From Holothuria scabra (Eukaryota > Echinodermata > Holothuroidea > Aspidochirotida > Holothuriidae), in assembly GCA_037179385.1 (NCBI GenBank), contig CM074195.1:32630222-32694221 (forward strand): a DNA stretch of 64,000 nt. The letters are read 5' to 3'. The position numbers were made by a program, and so were the translations under genes. The notes under the pieces are model-generated. The model saw only the letters and a program-made list of their open reading frames with translations. It did not search any database and was not told the origin of the DNA. This document shows positions 23,490-35,789 of the stretch, piece by piece; position 1 is the first letter of the stretch; each line of letters begins with the position of its first letter.

Positions 23490-23745
23490 GGATTGCATGT
23501 TGGACCGACTGAACGTTCAAGTGGTTCGAGCATCCGACGTTTTGTCGGGGCTAGGTCCTGAGCGGGTCGTACCGACAACAAAAAATGGAACCTACTGCCA
23601 TTGTGCTTGGTATTAAGCATATAGGCAATGCTGATAAGAGTAGGCAAACAAAACAATGTGTCACAGCTGAAAAAAAAGGTACTGACCGACTTTACTTGAA
23701 CCAATTGGTTAAAAACTGGGCCCTGAAACTCCAACTAATTGGAGT
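23490..23745 (+). mobile_element. tRNA-derived SINE, copy
   Basis: The head has GTTCAAGTGGTTCGAGCATC (A-box position). The B-box region is damaged. The body has GGAACCTACTGCCATTGTGC and the tail ACTTGAACCAATTGGTTAAA followed by AACTGGGCCCTGAAACTCC. It is the same family as the copies at 6533 and 38258. Confidence 0.7.
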
Positions 23746-24278
23746 GCATGTTGATTCGTACTAACAGGGTTTTGAGGTGGGCTAGGCAAAACATTAAAAT
23801 GAAATAAAACAATTTGAACCGGGAAGGAGACAGAAATTCGGTTGGAACAATGGCGTAGGAAGCAATATGAAAGTGTGTGTGTGTGTGTGGGGGGGGGGGG
23901 GGGGCAATTTTGGACCATGCACCTCACCCTACCCCATTGACCAAAAGGTACATTTGAATGCTTACTTTTTTGTTTTTTTCCAACGAGCAAGAACAATCTT
24001 TTCTTAAATAAAAACAATCTGATTTTTTCTTAAGTGTGAAAACTTCTGTTTCAGGAGCTTGTATTGCAGAAAATAGTTTAGATTCGGGTCCGACGTAAAC
24101 CAGGGAGTTGTGAGGACTCTTCTGGTCGTACTCGGCAAAACTTAGAGAAGTTGTGTACTTCATAACGCTCTTTACATCGACTTATTTGTGGGGTGATGCC
24201 AGGAGTTTCCGTGCTGGCCAGTCTCCAAGGCGGATTACCAGAAAACCGAGACAAACACGACGAGTAGCAAAAATATGG
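23746..24278. other. Intergenic region with GT/G tract
   Basis: A (GT)n tract followed by a long G run lies at 23873-23903. Nothing else is supported. Confidence 0.4.
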
Positions 24279-24582
24279 TTAAAGGCCCAATTCTCTCATC
24301 CCAAACAGTATCAATTTTTCTAACCTTCATAATTAAGCCCCTCCCACAATTGTCTGAAATTCACCCTCATCCAGACACAATCTCATTTTATTGCTTCAGG
24401 GTGAATATGGAAAGCTCAATGTGTATAATCAAAACACTATCAGAACAGTTTGTGCTGTGTAATATAAGTTTTGGTACTCTGCATTGTTTGAATTAGCAGT
24501 CAATCAAAAAGCTGAGCCAATTGAAAGTTTCTGTTACCCTATACTAGAAGTGTAGTTTGGGGTGAGAGGATTGTCCCTTTAA
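24279..24582 (-). mobile_element. MITE family A, copy 4 (inverted)
   Basis: TTAA at 24279-24282 and 24579-24582. In reverse orientation the element begins AGGGACAATCCTCTCACCCC and ends with the GGGCCT terminus. Internal family words are present in complement (GCATTGTTTGAATTAGC). Confidence 0.88.
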
Positions 24583-24894
24583 GGAAAAACATCCACTTGG
24601 ATTACGAAAACAATTGAAAAATCTGAAATCTGTATGTCTGTCTTTTTTAAAAGAAAGTTTCGATTGTTTTCATGAACGACTATATGCCGTTTTGAGCAAT
24701 CAAGAATATTGTGCAACAATCGTAACTAAGGTGCTGTTGTGCGCGCGTATCGCTTATACACTTACTACGCATGATAAGTACCATCCTGTATATGCTAAAT
24801 TGAAACGCCCTGCCCTCACGTGCCTACCTCTTTTGTCGTTACGACTATGAGTTGTTGCGATTACATATGTATACGTATTAAGACTCCTCAGTGA

Positions 24895-25172
24895 CATTGG
24901 CGTCCGCAGAAAAAAGTAAGGGGGCAAAATTTCTAGACGGGGGCAAAACCTCCGAGTCACCATGAGTTGACATGAAACGTGCGAAAATTTCAGCCCAAAC
25001 TGCCTCCCAGATCGCTGGAAATGGCATTTCTAAAGCCTATTATTGGCATAGAAACTCGAAAAACACGTTTTGTTCGGGTTTTTGCTTTGATTTTTATACG
25101 TTTTTTCAAATTTTTGATTTTCCGGGGGGGGGGGGGCAAGTGCCCCCTTGCCCTTACCTGCGGACGCCCATG
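24895..25172. mobile_element. hAT-type MITE (CCGCAG family) with exact 8-bp TSD
   Basis: The 278-bp element begins CATTGGCGTCCGCAG and ends CTGCGGACGCCCATG, which are inverted repeats. It is flanked by the perfect 8-bp duplication CTCAGTGA (24887-24894 and 25173-25180). Eight-base duplications are the mark of hAT transposition. A poly-G run (25124-25137) lies near the right end. Related copies lie at 29997-30310 and 40558-40870. Confidence 0.92.
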
Positions 25173-25180
25173 CTCAGTGA

Positions 25181-26900
25181 GACTGGTAAATTTCCCCGTG
25201 CTGTCCTCTAGAAAGAGAGCAACATGGAACTCTCCTTGCGGGAACCCTGCAAGGGTTATATAGTGTTATTCCGAATTACCAACCTCCCTTGAATGAAAAT
25301 GATGCACCTCGGAACGGCGTTAGCTTCATTGCGCATTATGTTTCGAAAGAGTTTCAATAATGGCATGAGAGTAGGGAAAATCCCTCTCGTATAATTATAT
25401 AGAGAGGTATTGTACCTCTTTGTAGGGGGTATTCATGTGTATATTGGCCGTGGAATTTATACAGCACGGTTGCAACCAATTGACGCGTTTCCGTTTTACG
25501 CGGTGTGAATACCTTTACGTGTATTGCAGATACGAAATGCATTGTTTGTACCACCAAAAGTAAATTTCAACGAACATTTTTCGGTTTTAATGACCACGGG
25601 TATGAATAGATCTGCAGATCCCGTTGATGAAATTAGTAATAATAACTGTACTGATGCATGACATGGGCAATATTTTCACGTGTATAAAAGGTATCGAACT
25701 GTTGAAAAAAAAGGTAGAAGAGGGCACAGAGTCAAGAGGGACAAAAAGATGAGAACTAAGAAGGCAAAAAGTTAAGCTTAAAATCTGTATCGAAAAGGTA
25801 AGTAATTCGTGAGAAAACGTACACCAAACAATTGAGCAGAATAAATAGAACAAACTTAGGTGTACTTACATTTAAGAACAGGGAAAAGTTGAGCTAGTCA
25901 GCCGCAAAATACGCGACTTTCCGTCACGCACGGGTCGACTCGACCATTCGTCACGGCTTGGTGTCAAGAGAGTTGGTAAGTCGCGCTTACACTGTCTTCA
26001 CAATAAAAGGTAATTGGTCTACTTTCTGCGTGCAATCAAACAAGAGTAATTAAGCGCAGAACCACCAAAGATACGCGCATGCTCTATGCCAACCAAATGC
26101 TATCCAGCCTGAATGACGTACCGGTAAGGGCGAACACCCTAATCGTACCTGAGGGTCCACGACTGCGACTGACAATTTCAGTTTTAAGTCGCGTCACCTT
26201 CAGTTGGGAAGACTTCCATTTTGGTTCTTCCAATCATGGCTTGTGAGATTAAACCTAAGGTTTTCGCATCGATGATCTTAACTGAAAGAATTTCATCCTA
26301 TACGGGCTGTTTTTTTTTTTATTTTTTTTCACAGAAGCAATGCATTGCTTTCACTCGGAATTCAATCTTCAAGTTCGAGCAAGAACGTGATATGTATATT
26401 ATACATTCATACTGTCCGAAACTGGCCTGAAGGCTCCTCCTCACATGGGAAAACATCCAGCCAGTCGGAATTTTGGACCATGGCACCCCAAAAACACGAG
26501 ACGCAAGCGACGGTCTCGACTGCAAGAGAGCATTGTACTGCATCTTCTCCTAGAGAAAATGGGCCGGGCGATTTTGAGAGGGGAAGGCGGGGCCCACTTG
26601 TGAAAAATGTTGAACTCTTTTCACTTGATATAACAACTAGGCCCTCTTCCATGAACATATTTGATGTGTCATATTTTCCTATAAATGACATCCCTCACCT
26701 TATAATCCTCGATTTTGTCCATTCTTTACCATAGGCGCGAGGGAGGTTATTTCCTATGAGAGGGCAAGAGCATTTTTGCCCGAATAATATCTTCGTTTAT
26801 CATGTTTTAGAGGCAGATTTCTGATCAGTTTACACTTTTTTCATTTTTTATTACTTTAAGCAGTCCATTGCAAAGAGAAAGTTTAAAATAAACACTACTT
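25181..26900. other. Intergenic region
   Basis: No gene is supported. Open frames at 25587-25853 and 26345-26734 have no recognisable domain and overlap frames on the other strand. Confidence 0.35.
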
Positions 26901-27163
26901 AAAATCTGCTTACAGGGATGGGGAATGGCATTTCCGGCAACGTTGTCTGAGGTGTTGCTATCTTTCAAAATTTTCTATTCGCTCCGGGCCAACCCAGTGG
27001 CGTAGCTAGGGATTTCGGTCAGAGGGGTCGAAAATGGCTGCAGGGGCGCTTCGAAGGAGTGAATACCCTGAGCCTCAGCACGATCGAAGCTTCGGCTTTT
27101 CAGACTTTCCATTTGATTTCCCGCACCTGGTAGAAGACTATTTTGTCATTTCAGCAAGTTTTT

Positions 27164-29940
27164 GATTCCTTGCCGAAGGCAGGCAAGGAATCTATGCGAT
27201 GGTGCTGTCGTGTGTGTGTGTGTGTGTGTGTGTTTGTATGCGTATGTTTTTGGTGTAAAACGGGGACATGAGCCTTTTTTTCTCCGGGCAAGTGTGGATA
27301 CACCTGCAAGTGGGGATATCCCCACTTGCCAAATGCAAAATTAGCCATGAAATTGAGTTTCTCACGTTTCAAGGATGTACCACAGCAAGTTTGAAGCATT
27401 TTGGAATTTTCCCCAATTTCCATGTGATGGACCTAACATTAAGTGACAAACCGTGGGCTGGTGCATGGGTGTATGTGTATCTGTGTAGTACCAGTAAATC
27501 GGGGACATGAGCGTTTTTCCCCTAGTCAAGTGTCGATACACCCAAAGTGGGGATATCCACATTTTCATGGTTAAAAAATGTGTCCCCGATTGACGGTCAA
27601 AACATGTATGTGTGTGTGTGTGTGTGACGCCCGCTTGTAAACACGGTGTCTCAAGAAGGGTAACTCTGAGAGATCTCAAACTTGGTATGTAGATTGCCCA
27701 TATTGAGTAGATGATCTCTATCGTTTTTGGTGGAGGTCAAAGGTCATTTGGGTTCACCAGAGGTAAAAAGGTCAAAACCTTGTAAACACTGTATCTCAAG
27801 AAGGGTAACTGTGAGGGCTCTCATACATAGCATGTGGATTGTCCATGTTAAGAAGATAATCCCTATGGTTTTCAGTGGAGTTCAAAGGTCATGTGGGGTC
27901 ACCAGAGGTCAAAACATCAAAACTTTGTAAACAGTATATCTCAAGAAGGGTAACTGTGAGGGATCTCATACTTAGCATGTGGATTGTCCATATTGAGTAG
28001 ATGATCCCTATTGTTTTTACTGGAGGTCAAAGGTCATTTAGGGTCATCAGAGGTTAAACATTGCACATACTATATCTCAAAAAGGGTAACTGTTAGGATT
28101 AATGTTCATTAGTGCATAGGGTTAAGAGTTTTGAATGGCGTGGGTAATGTAAGATGCATAGGTAAGCTTTTGGTATCCACTTCATTATGTAAATGATCAA
28201 GTTGGGTAAATTCAAAACATGTACAAAATATGCACTGTATTAAGAATGTCTAAAGTGCATAAAAGTGCATTTTGTATAGTATTTATGTTGATTTAAGTTT
28301 GAAGTTTTGCCCTATAACATTTAGTGCAGTATTAATGTGCATAAGAGTAAGTGGGTAGAACAAAATCTGAAAAAGTTAAAAAGGAAAAAACTGTTCATCA
28401 GGCTGACATGTTAGTTAATTTATCTTTGTCATAGGTATGTTGATTTTGCCATAAGTATCTTGGCCTATAGATTTTCATGAAATATATTTCCTACTCTGAA
28501 GTGGAAGTTTCTAGCAGTGTCTGGAACATGTGAGTTAAACAAAGGCTGTGTGAGGGTTATTTGGGGACATAGTCTGAACATATTGGAGAAAGCTTCCATG
28601 CCCACAAAGCAGAGGAATTGTTCAGTGGGGAAGTTCATAAGTGTAAACTTTGAACAGATCAAGTCCTCTGTACGATGCCCAAAATTTCTTTTAGAGCATA
28701 CAAATATTGTTTCTTCCATAAACCTAAAGAAAAAATGAAGGTAACATTAAATTTAGTACCAGAGATTGTTAAAAGTTACAGACAAACCTTGTGCCACTGT
28801 CCTCATAAGGACATGTAAGTGGAAACTAGATAATTAAATACACCACGGGTAATTAGTTTTATAAAAAGAACTAAATAACTGATCATTTGGATCAAATACC
28901 CTTGGGCATGCTTGAACTGAGATTGTCTAATTGAATGAATCAAATTGTAACTGACCCACCAGAGTCTGTGAAAATTGCTGGTCACTGTCATCTTACCTAT
29001 TTATCACATTTGACTGCCACAGTGTCCTGAGGAGTTTTCTCATTGAATCATACAGCTCAATGGTTTTAACCATTTCTTACCTGTCTGGAGATAGTGTCTG
29101 ACACTTATTTAACCCTCTCAGTAAGGCTTGTTTTTCAGAAAGTACTGTAGTAATTCAGGTAATCAAAACAAGCATAATAGTATCTACTGTGTATCAAACA
29201 AAGGTCACTTGACTTGTACTCTGTTATGTGGTGTTCCTACAAGCAGACAATTTAAGGCAAATTACAAATCTTGTTAATTTCTGGATTAATAGGGTTCCCA
29301 TTTTTTGTTTATTTTCAAGGACATCACAGTCATTGGGAAGGGCATAACACCAAAACACAAATACAAAAGGACCATCACTAATAGCCAAGGTTACACCTTT
29401 CTGTTGAGATGTCTCTACTGTATGTTCCAATTTATGGATGACTGTTAGGATTAAGGCTTGTTCTAACACTAACCTCAATGCAGTCAACTTTTTGGATCAT
29501 AAAGACATCATTATATAAAGAGCCATCCTCAGTACCCGAAATTTTGTTTTAAAGGAGCGTGTATCAAAACTATCTCTTTATCAAGTTAATAGACAACATA
29601 GTTTACCAGCATCATAACTGCGTGGGAGATTTCTCTTGTTTGTGGAGGTCAAAGGTTGGGGTCACAAAAGGGCAAAACCTTGTAGACATGACATTTTTAT
29701 GTGGTTATTGAACTGTGGAGGATCTCATACTCAGTTTGTGAATTGCTCATATTTAGCATGTTGATGGTCTTTTAGGTAGTTGCTCCCTATTGTTTTAAGT
29801 GAGGGTGAAAGGTCATTTTGGGTCACATGATCTCAAAAGGTTTTGACCTTACCAGTATACCTCAGTATTTGTGAGGGATCTCATGCTTGTCATGTGGGCA
29901 TCCATGTTCATTATTACAATATATCATATGGCAAGGAATC
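27164..29940 (+). mobile_element. Inner transposon carrying 145-bp array units
   Basis: GATTCCTTGCC at 27164 and GGCAAGGAATC at 29930-29940 are exact complements and coincide closely with the segment missing from the sister element at 40355. The left end is also a local hairpin, as GGCAAGGAATC recurs at 27182-27192. Inside are (GT)n tracts (27209-27234 and about 27607-27627) and three array units. No coding region is seen across 28090-29640. Confidence 0.75.
27700..28080 (+). repeat. 145-bp array, second locus
   Basis: Three units have half-site anchors at 27734, 27879 and 28024, exactly 145 bp apart. The DR1 is perfect at 27734-27746 and 28024-28036; the middle unit reads AGTTCA-A-AGGTCA. 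Two further degenerate units occur near 29646 and 29802 in the same inner element. Confidence 0.9.
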
Positions 29941-29996
29941 AGTAAGCCTTTTGGCTTTCTAGTTCTATTAACTGAAACATGTTGAAATTTTCTGTC

Positions 29997-30310
29997 CATG
30001 GGCCTCCGCAGAAAAAAAATGCGGGGGGGGGGGGGAACAAAATTCTTTTAGGGGGAAAGCTTCGCGCCATCATGTGTTGGCGCGGAGCGCAAGAAAATTT
30101 TGGCCCAAAATGCCTCTCAGATTGCTGGAAATGGCATTTCTAAAGCCTATTTACCGCATATAAACAGGAAAAACACTGAGTGAACTGTTAAGAAATGTTG
30201 ATGTCAATTTTTTTCGTCTTTTTTCTTTTATGTTTTCTTCGTTTTTTACAGGTTTTTAATTTTCCAGGGAAGGGCAAGTTCCCCCTTTCCCCTTTCTGCG
30301 GACGCCCATG
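29997..30310. mobile_element. CCGCAG-family hAT MITE nested in the composite
   Basis: The ends CATGGGCCTCCGCAG and CTGCGGACGCCCATG are inverted repeats. Flanks TTTCTGTC and TTTCTATC agree at 7 of 8 bases. A long G run (30024-30036) follows the left end. The same insertion site is occupied in the sister element at 40558. Confidence 0.85.
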
Positions 30311-31761
30311 TTTCTATCCCTCTCTTTCACATTCTAGTCAGCTAGTGTGAAGGCGGTCATTATATTCTGCGTTATTGTCAGGCCTCGATTTGAGATTTTA
30401 ATGTCATAATGGGCTACTTTGTGAAGATAAAGATTAAACCGGCTAGAGCAAAATAGCAAGCAATCTTACAGGTGGAAAAAGTTATGGAAATTAATCATCG
30501 AAGAATCATTAATTGAAGTAATTTACATCATGTGACCTCTCTGAAATAGCCATTAAGTACATTGCAAGAAATGGCTAGAACAAAAGGTATGCTTGGTTTT
30601 CTAGATACAGAATTCATAACAAATAGAAGGAGACTAAACCTAGCCTTATTAGATGCAATTTCCTGGCTTTTGAGACCACGAAAGTAAAGAAATAAGGCAT
30701 TTTCATGGAATTATCGTGCAGTGTTAGAAATAGCCATTTATCATGACAATGGTCACTTGAAGAAAAGCAAAATGTAAACTGCTTATTAAAACTCTTAAAC
30801 CATGATAACAATTTCATTTTATTTTAACCTGAATGTTCTCTTCAAATGATTTTGAAAAATATTGTGGAAACTATTTTGGTATCTTAGGAACTCTTTTTAT
30901 TGTCTATGTTGACAGTTATTCCCGACAACAAGAGGGCTATTTGCTACAGTTATTGCTGCGCCTTTTGCAATATCTTTTATTGGCCGGGAGGGTAAATTTA
31001 ATGTCAGTCTGTGTATTTTGTAAGCTTATAAACACGCTTGGTGTGGAAGCAATTAACTTAGCACGGCGACAACATTTATTAGTGCCTATAAAGCATAAAG
31101 ATACGTTTAGGCAAAACCAATTCCTACATTACAGAAAATGACCCTTTTCATCAGAATAGGGTCATTTGCAGATAGTGCAGTTACTGGTGGCTGTTTTAGC
31201 ATTTTGTTATGTGGGCCTTAAAATAACGCTATTAAATTATATCTTTTGCCAATAATGGTGCAATAGTAAAGTATGTTAAAAACCTAAAAAGGGCGCAGAC
31301 AGACGATTTTGGTCCGTCAGGGGGGCCCTGACCATATGACAGCTCCGCCACTGGGCCAACCGATGGTGCACTCCGCTTAGATAGGCTTCAAGGCAAGATT
31401 TCATTTTTGGAAGGGAATCTTCTCTCCCCCTAACTAAGATGCTCTTGTGTGCCTATGCTTGTCTACACCCTCTAATGGCGACAAACACACAAAAAACCGT
31501 GACTGAAGTAAGTTTAAGTGAGAAAGTAAGTGCAAGTAGTTATTAGATGGTTGTGGTGAGCATGAGGGGGGGGGGGGGAGTTGTCGAATATGCCCACGGC
31601 ATTTCCCACTGGTGGTAAGAGATGACCAATTGAAAAGATTTACACTGTATTTGAAACGTATTTGAAACCAAACTAAGTTGAACTTGAACCGTTTTTTAGA
31701 CAAGTAACTATATTTACAAATACAAGTGTACATAAATGTGCTAAATTATGAGCATAAGTCT

Positions 31762-34700
31762 TAGGCGGCGGAAGCGGAGGGGAGGGGACAAGGGGCCTGG
31801 CCCCCAATAATTTTTTATGAGATTTTGGGGGGCATGGCCCCCCAATAACCGAATGTCGCAAAATAAATTTTTCAAAGGTAATTAAATTAAAGTTGCTTTT
31901 ATTACATTTCGACTATTCTTTGGCTCAAATATTACCTTTTAGAGTGCAAAAGTTGGAAAGTTTCCGGGGGCTTCGCCTCTGGACCCCACATTCATGATAA
32001 CCTGTAGGGATTTATTTTCGCTCTTCAAAAAGTTGCAGGGTATTCTGCAAATGTGCCAAGCTTCATATAGTCGGTGTCTCTTGAATTTTTACTCGTCGGG
32101 TTTCTGAATGGCTAATTTCCTAACAGATTTGGAGTGGCTAAAACTGGCTACCATGGTGTGGATTTAAGTGTTCTACTAGCATCTGACATGTTTCTACCTC
32201 CTGTAGGGATTTTTTTCAATTCCTGGGGATGCACAAAATCGTTCTAAAATCATACTTGGTGTGGCGGGTAGAATATTTCGGTCTATAATGGTTGGAAGGA
32301 ATTGGCAGGGCCATTGCTGCCAGTCATTGTCCAGTGCAACCACCAAACCCATGTTGGGTCAATGCAGTCTCAAGGCTTGCAACCTTACTGCCTTAAGTTA
32401 CCACTGTTACCTCACAGGACCTCACTTAGCTCCGTGGCTGAAGTGGACATACCCAGTGGCGTACGAGACGGGGCAGGGGGAAGACTCCCCCAAATTTCTG
32501 CAAAATCTAAATTCGGACAGGAATTTGGGAAAAATTCGGGTAGGAATTTGGAAATAATTCGGACAGCCCTTTAATTTTGAAAAAAAGGAATGGTTTTTCA
32601 GAAAATTCCTTAATGTGGCCGAAATCTCAAAAAGACATATCGGGAAAAAGGAAATAAACGTCATTTAGTCGCAATAAAATTTTCATGAAAAACCAAGTCA
32701 AGATTTCAAAAGGTCGCTACAACTCCGGGCGGCTCAAAAAGCTGTTATTCGTGCCCGTTACTTCACAGATAATCACATCACAATGCCCGAAATTGTCGAA
32801 TATCCAAATTCTTTCAAGCATTTGCCTGAAAAAAGTATCATAGTAAGGGTAGCATAGTTACGAAAAATTAAAAGAGATATAAAAAAATCGCGGCAATTGT
32901 GGGAAGCCTGTGGCTTAAAAGAAACAATTATTCTTGAGACTTTTTAAATCTTGTGTAACACAATACCCGAAAAGGCCGATTAATTTAATAGTTTCAAACC
33001 TTTGCCCCAAAAAAGAAGACGCTATATTTAAAGTTCAACTTTCATGGAAAATAAAAAAGATCTGCGACACATTTGGGTAGAATGTGAAAAAAAGGCTTTC
33101 ATCATCCCAACTTCACCCTGCAGTCTTGCAAAAAATTTGCCCGAAATGGTCAAATATTCGGGCAAAGGTTAAAAAAAATGCTGAGACGCTTTCAATTACC
33201 AAACTAATTCAACGGATATACAGGAGGGTTTTCAGGTGCCCAAAAGTTTGCCATCTATCCTGCTCTAAAGCCAAATACGGGCAATCATGGGTACGAAAAT
33301 CGGGTGCGGTAATTTGTTTTTCGATACTTTAATGATGCAGGGTGAGAATGTCTTCCCGTAAGTCTGCTTGAAAATTCATTTCAACACACCTTGTAACGTG
33401 ACAAATCTGTCAATAAGTGTTACTAATAGAAGAAAAATCTACTTCATTTCATCCAATGGTAGTGGTACATTTTATCTGATTCGTCTGATCAAAGAAGCGA
33501 CTGCTAAGTTCCTCATAGTCCTTCTTCTTTCATATAGTTGGAAGTTCGGGCACACAATTTTTTCAATATATATATTGAATTTAGCAAAGAACAGCAATAA
33601 AGTAAAATTCATTAGAATATTTTCAATTCCGTTTTGTAGTTTCCCCCGAAAAAATGCGAGACCATTTCATCGATTGGTAGTGATACATTTTATCTGGTAA
33701 TTTTCTGATCAAATAGCCACTGCTTAGATCCCCCTATATGCTTGGGAAATGTCATTTTCTACTGTCTCACGGGTCCGATTTTCCAAAATTTTCTGTTCGC
33801 TTCGCGCCAGCCAGTGGAGAAGCTTCGCGCAGATAGCCTTCCTAGCAGAATTTTAGTTTCAAGTGAACATTTTTCCTGCAAACAGAACCTCGAATTAGCG
33901 ACTTCTAAGACCCCCTATAAGCATAGGAAATAAAATGTTTGACTTTTTGAAGGGTCAGATTTTTCAAAATTTGCTGTACGTTTCGCCCCAACTTATAGTG
34001 GTGCTCCACTTAGACCGCTTCATAGCAGAATTTAAGTTTCAAGTGAAGTTCAACATTTTTTACAAAAGGAAACTCAAAATAGCGACTGCTTAGATCCCCA
34101 CATAAGTCCGGGAAATGCCATTTTCAACTGTCTGAGGGGTCGGATATTTAAAAATGTTTTGTACACTTCGCGCCAACTAATGGTGGCGCTCCGCATAGTC
34201 TTTCTGGCTGAATTTTAGTTTTGAACGAACGTACGTTTATCTGCAACTGAAACTCAAAAACGGCGACTGCTTGGATCCCCTTTACAAGCCTGGGAAATAT
34301 AATTTTCGACTGTCTGAGAGGTACGAATTTTCAAATTTTCTGAACGCTCCGTGCCAACTAGTGGTGGCGCTCCGCTTTGACTGTCTTACGGGCAGAATTA
34401 CTTTTTTCGGGCAAAAATCTTCTGCCACCGAAACTGAAATGCTCCCCTACGCGTATGGAAATACCTTACTCAGGCGTGCACTGGAACAGATACTTTCCAC
34501 ATTCAGCAGGATTCCGGATTTGAAATGCTAGGATATAGTCCAGTGGAGTAATGAACTGAGCTAATCAGTATCTCAAAAGTGTGTTTTAATCTTAGAAAAA
34601 TCACACATTTTTCTCACAGAATTAAAGACAATTAAACCTGGCAAATGCCATTTCCAGCCATCTGGGAGGTTCTAAAATCCAAAATTTTCTTTGTTCGCTC

Positions 34701-34987
34701 AGCGCCAACTAATCGCGGCGCTACGCTTAGAAAGTAAACTCCAACCACCCCTACAACAGTATCCAGCCCCCCATAAGCCCCACAAAAAATCCTAGCTATG
34801 CAACTGCCCTGGACCCCTACCAGAGCTTTGCCCCTGAACCCCACCAGGGGCACTTAAGCGGCTCCCCTGAACCCCACGCCGATGGAGTTTTGTGCTTCGC
34901 GCAAAACCTGACGCCTTACGGCGTCACCATTATGTCGGCTGCCAAAAAATTGTGGCCCCCCAATAAAAAAACATCTTCCGCCGCCTA
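31762..34987. mobile_element. Long TIR element (TAGGCGGCGGAAG ends)
   Basis: TAGGCGGCGGAAG at the left and CTTCCGCCGCCTA at the right are exact complements. Just inside both ends lies the phrase GGCCCCCCAATAA. The flanks share TAAGT, a weak target duplication at best. The interior includes a start-like CAGTGGCGTACGAG at 32453 without a matching end, and a tandem array at 33735-34730. No transposase is visible. Confidence 0.7.
33735..34730 (+). repeat. Degenerate ~180-bp tandem repeat
   Basis: About five units, each with a GGGAAATGCCATTTTC-like start, a CTGTCTGAGGGGT-like word, AAAATTTTCTGT and then a GCGCCAAC...GTGGCGCTCCGC palindrome. Unit starts are near 33743, 33925, 34109, 34290 and 34645. 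The units are well diverged, so the array is old. Confidence 0.7.
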
Positions 34988-35789
34988 TGTAAGTGGTAGG
35001 TGCTTATGCGCAAGTGCTCCCCGAAAAATTAAAATTCAGAAGCCAATGTTTGCAACAGTTCGTGCCCCTCTTGACTGAGTAGAAGTTTGATTATTTCCGT
35101 CTATCTGCTAAATGAAAGTCACTTCCTATTTGTAGAAACTTCCTGATATCATCCAGCTTGGTAGGTTGATTGGAACTTTCATGGAATAAGTATCGTTTTG
35201 ATTATTGTGCACAGTAGAAGCCTAGGAGCCCTATTACACGTACATCAGCGGCTTACAAATTTAGCATAGCCAACTGTTATTATTCTGAGAGCGATTTATA
35301 CTAGGAATCGAAAAATCAGACCAAATTCTGTTGCCGTGGGGTGTGATAGCGACATAGAACAGTAGAAAGAACCGCCAACTTAGGTCCATACTAGTAGTAC
35401 AGTACACTGGGCACCCAGTTCTTACAATGCCCCTCCAATTTCCATGGAAAGGTAGTACAGGAAAAGTGAGATTAATCAGCTCTGGGTTGGTTAGTGCTCC
35501 TGAACTGCTGTTTATTGACCCTTAACGCAACCCCTCTGAGGTGGGGAAGTGGTTTAGTTGAATGGGATATTTGACGACACATCATCAACACAAATGTGTT
35601 TCATAATGTCTACTGAATCAAATTTATAGGTTAAGTGCGGTTTCGAATACGATACAGGTTTCAAATACAGTTAAAACTGCACGTTGCAAGTCCTTCCATT
35701 AATCAGCATTATGACAAACGGGGCGGGATAGATACACCGGGAAAAGAGTATATTGTGGCCGTATGGCAAGCCATTTTAACATTTACCTC
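34988..35789. other. Intergenic region
   Basis: No gene, RNA or clear repeat is seen. Confidence 0.35.

Larger units (their letters stand above)
26995..31353. mobile_element. 4.36-kb hAT-type composite element with exact 8-bp TSD
   Basis: It begins CAGTGGCGTAGCTAGGG and ends CAGCTCCGCCACTG, imperfect inverted repeats. The flanks are a perfect GGCCAACC duplication (26987-26994 and 31354-31361), which makes both ends secure. It is a longer sister of 40355-41942: outer segments match, while 27164-29940 is an extra transposon and 29997-30310 is a nested CCGCAG element found at the same place in the sister. No intact transposase is visible, so it was mobilised in trans. The target site is itself the recurring palindromic module (see findings). 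Confidence 0.92.

Noticed and set aside
26345..26734. 129-residue open frame
   Set aside because: It overlaps an opposite-strand frame, has no recognisable domain and its composition looks non-coding.
32453..34987. Complete hAT element starting at CAGTGGCGTACGAG (32453)
   Set aside because: No right end with matching duplication was found, so only a start-like sequence is noted.
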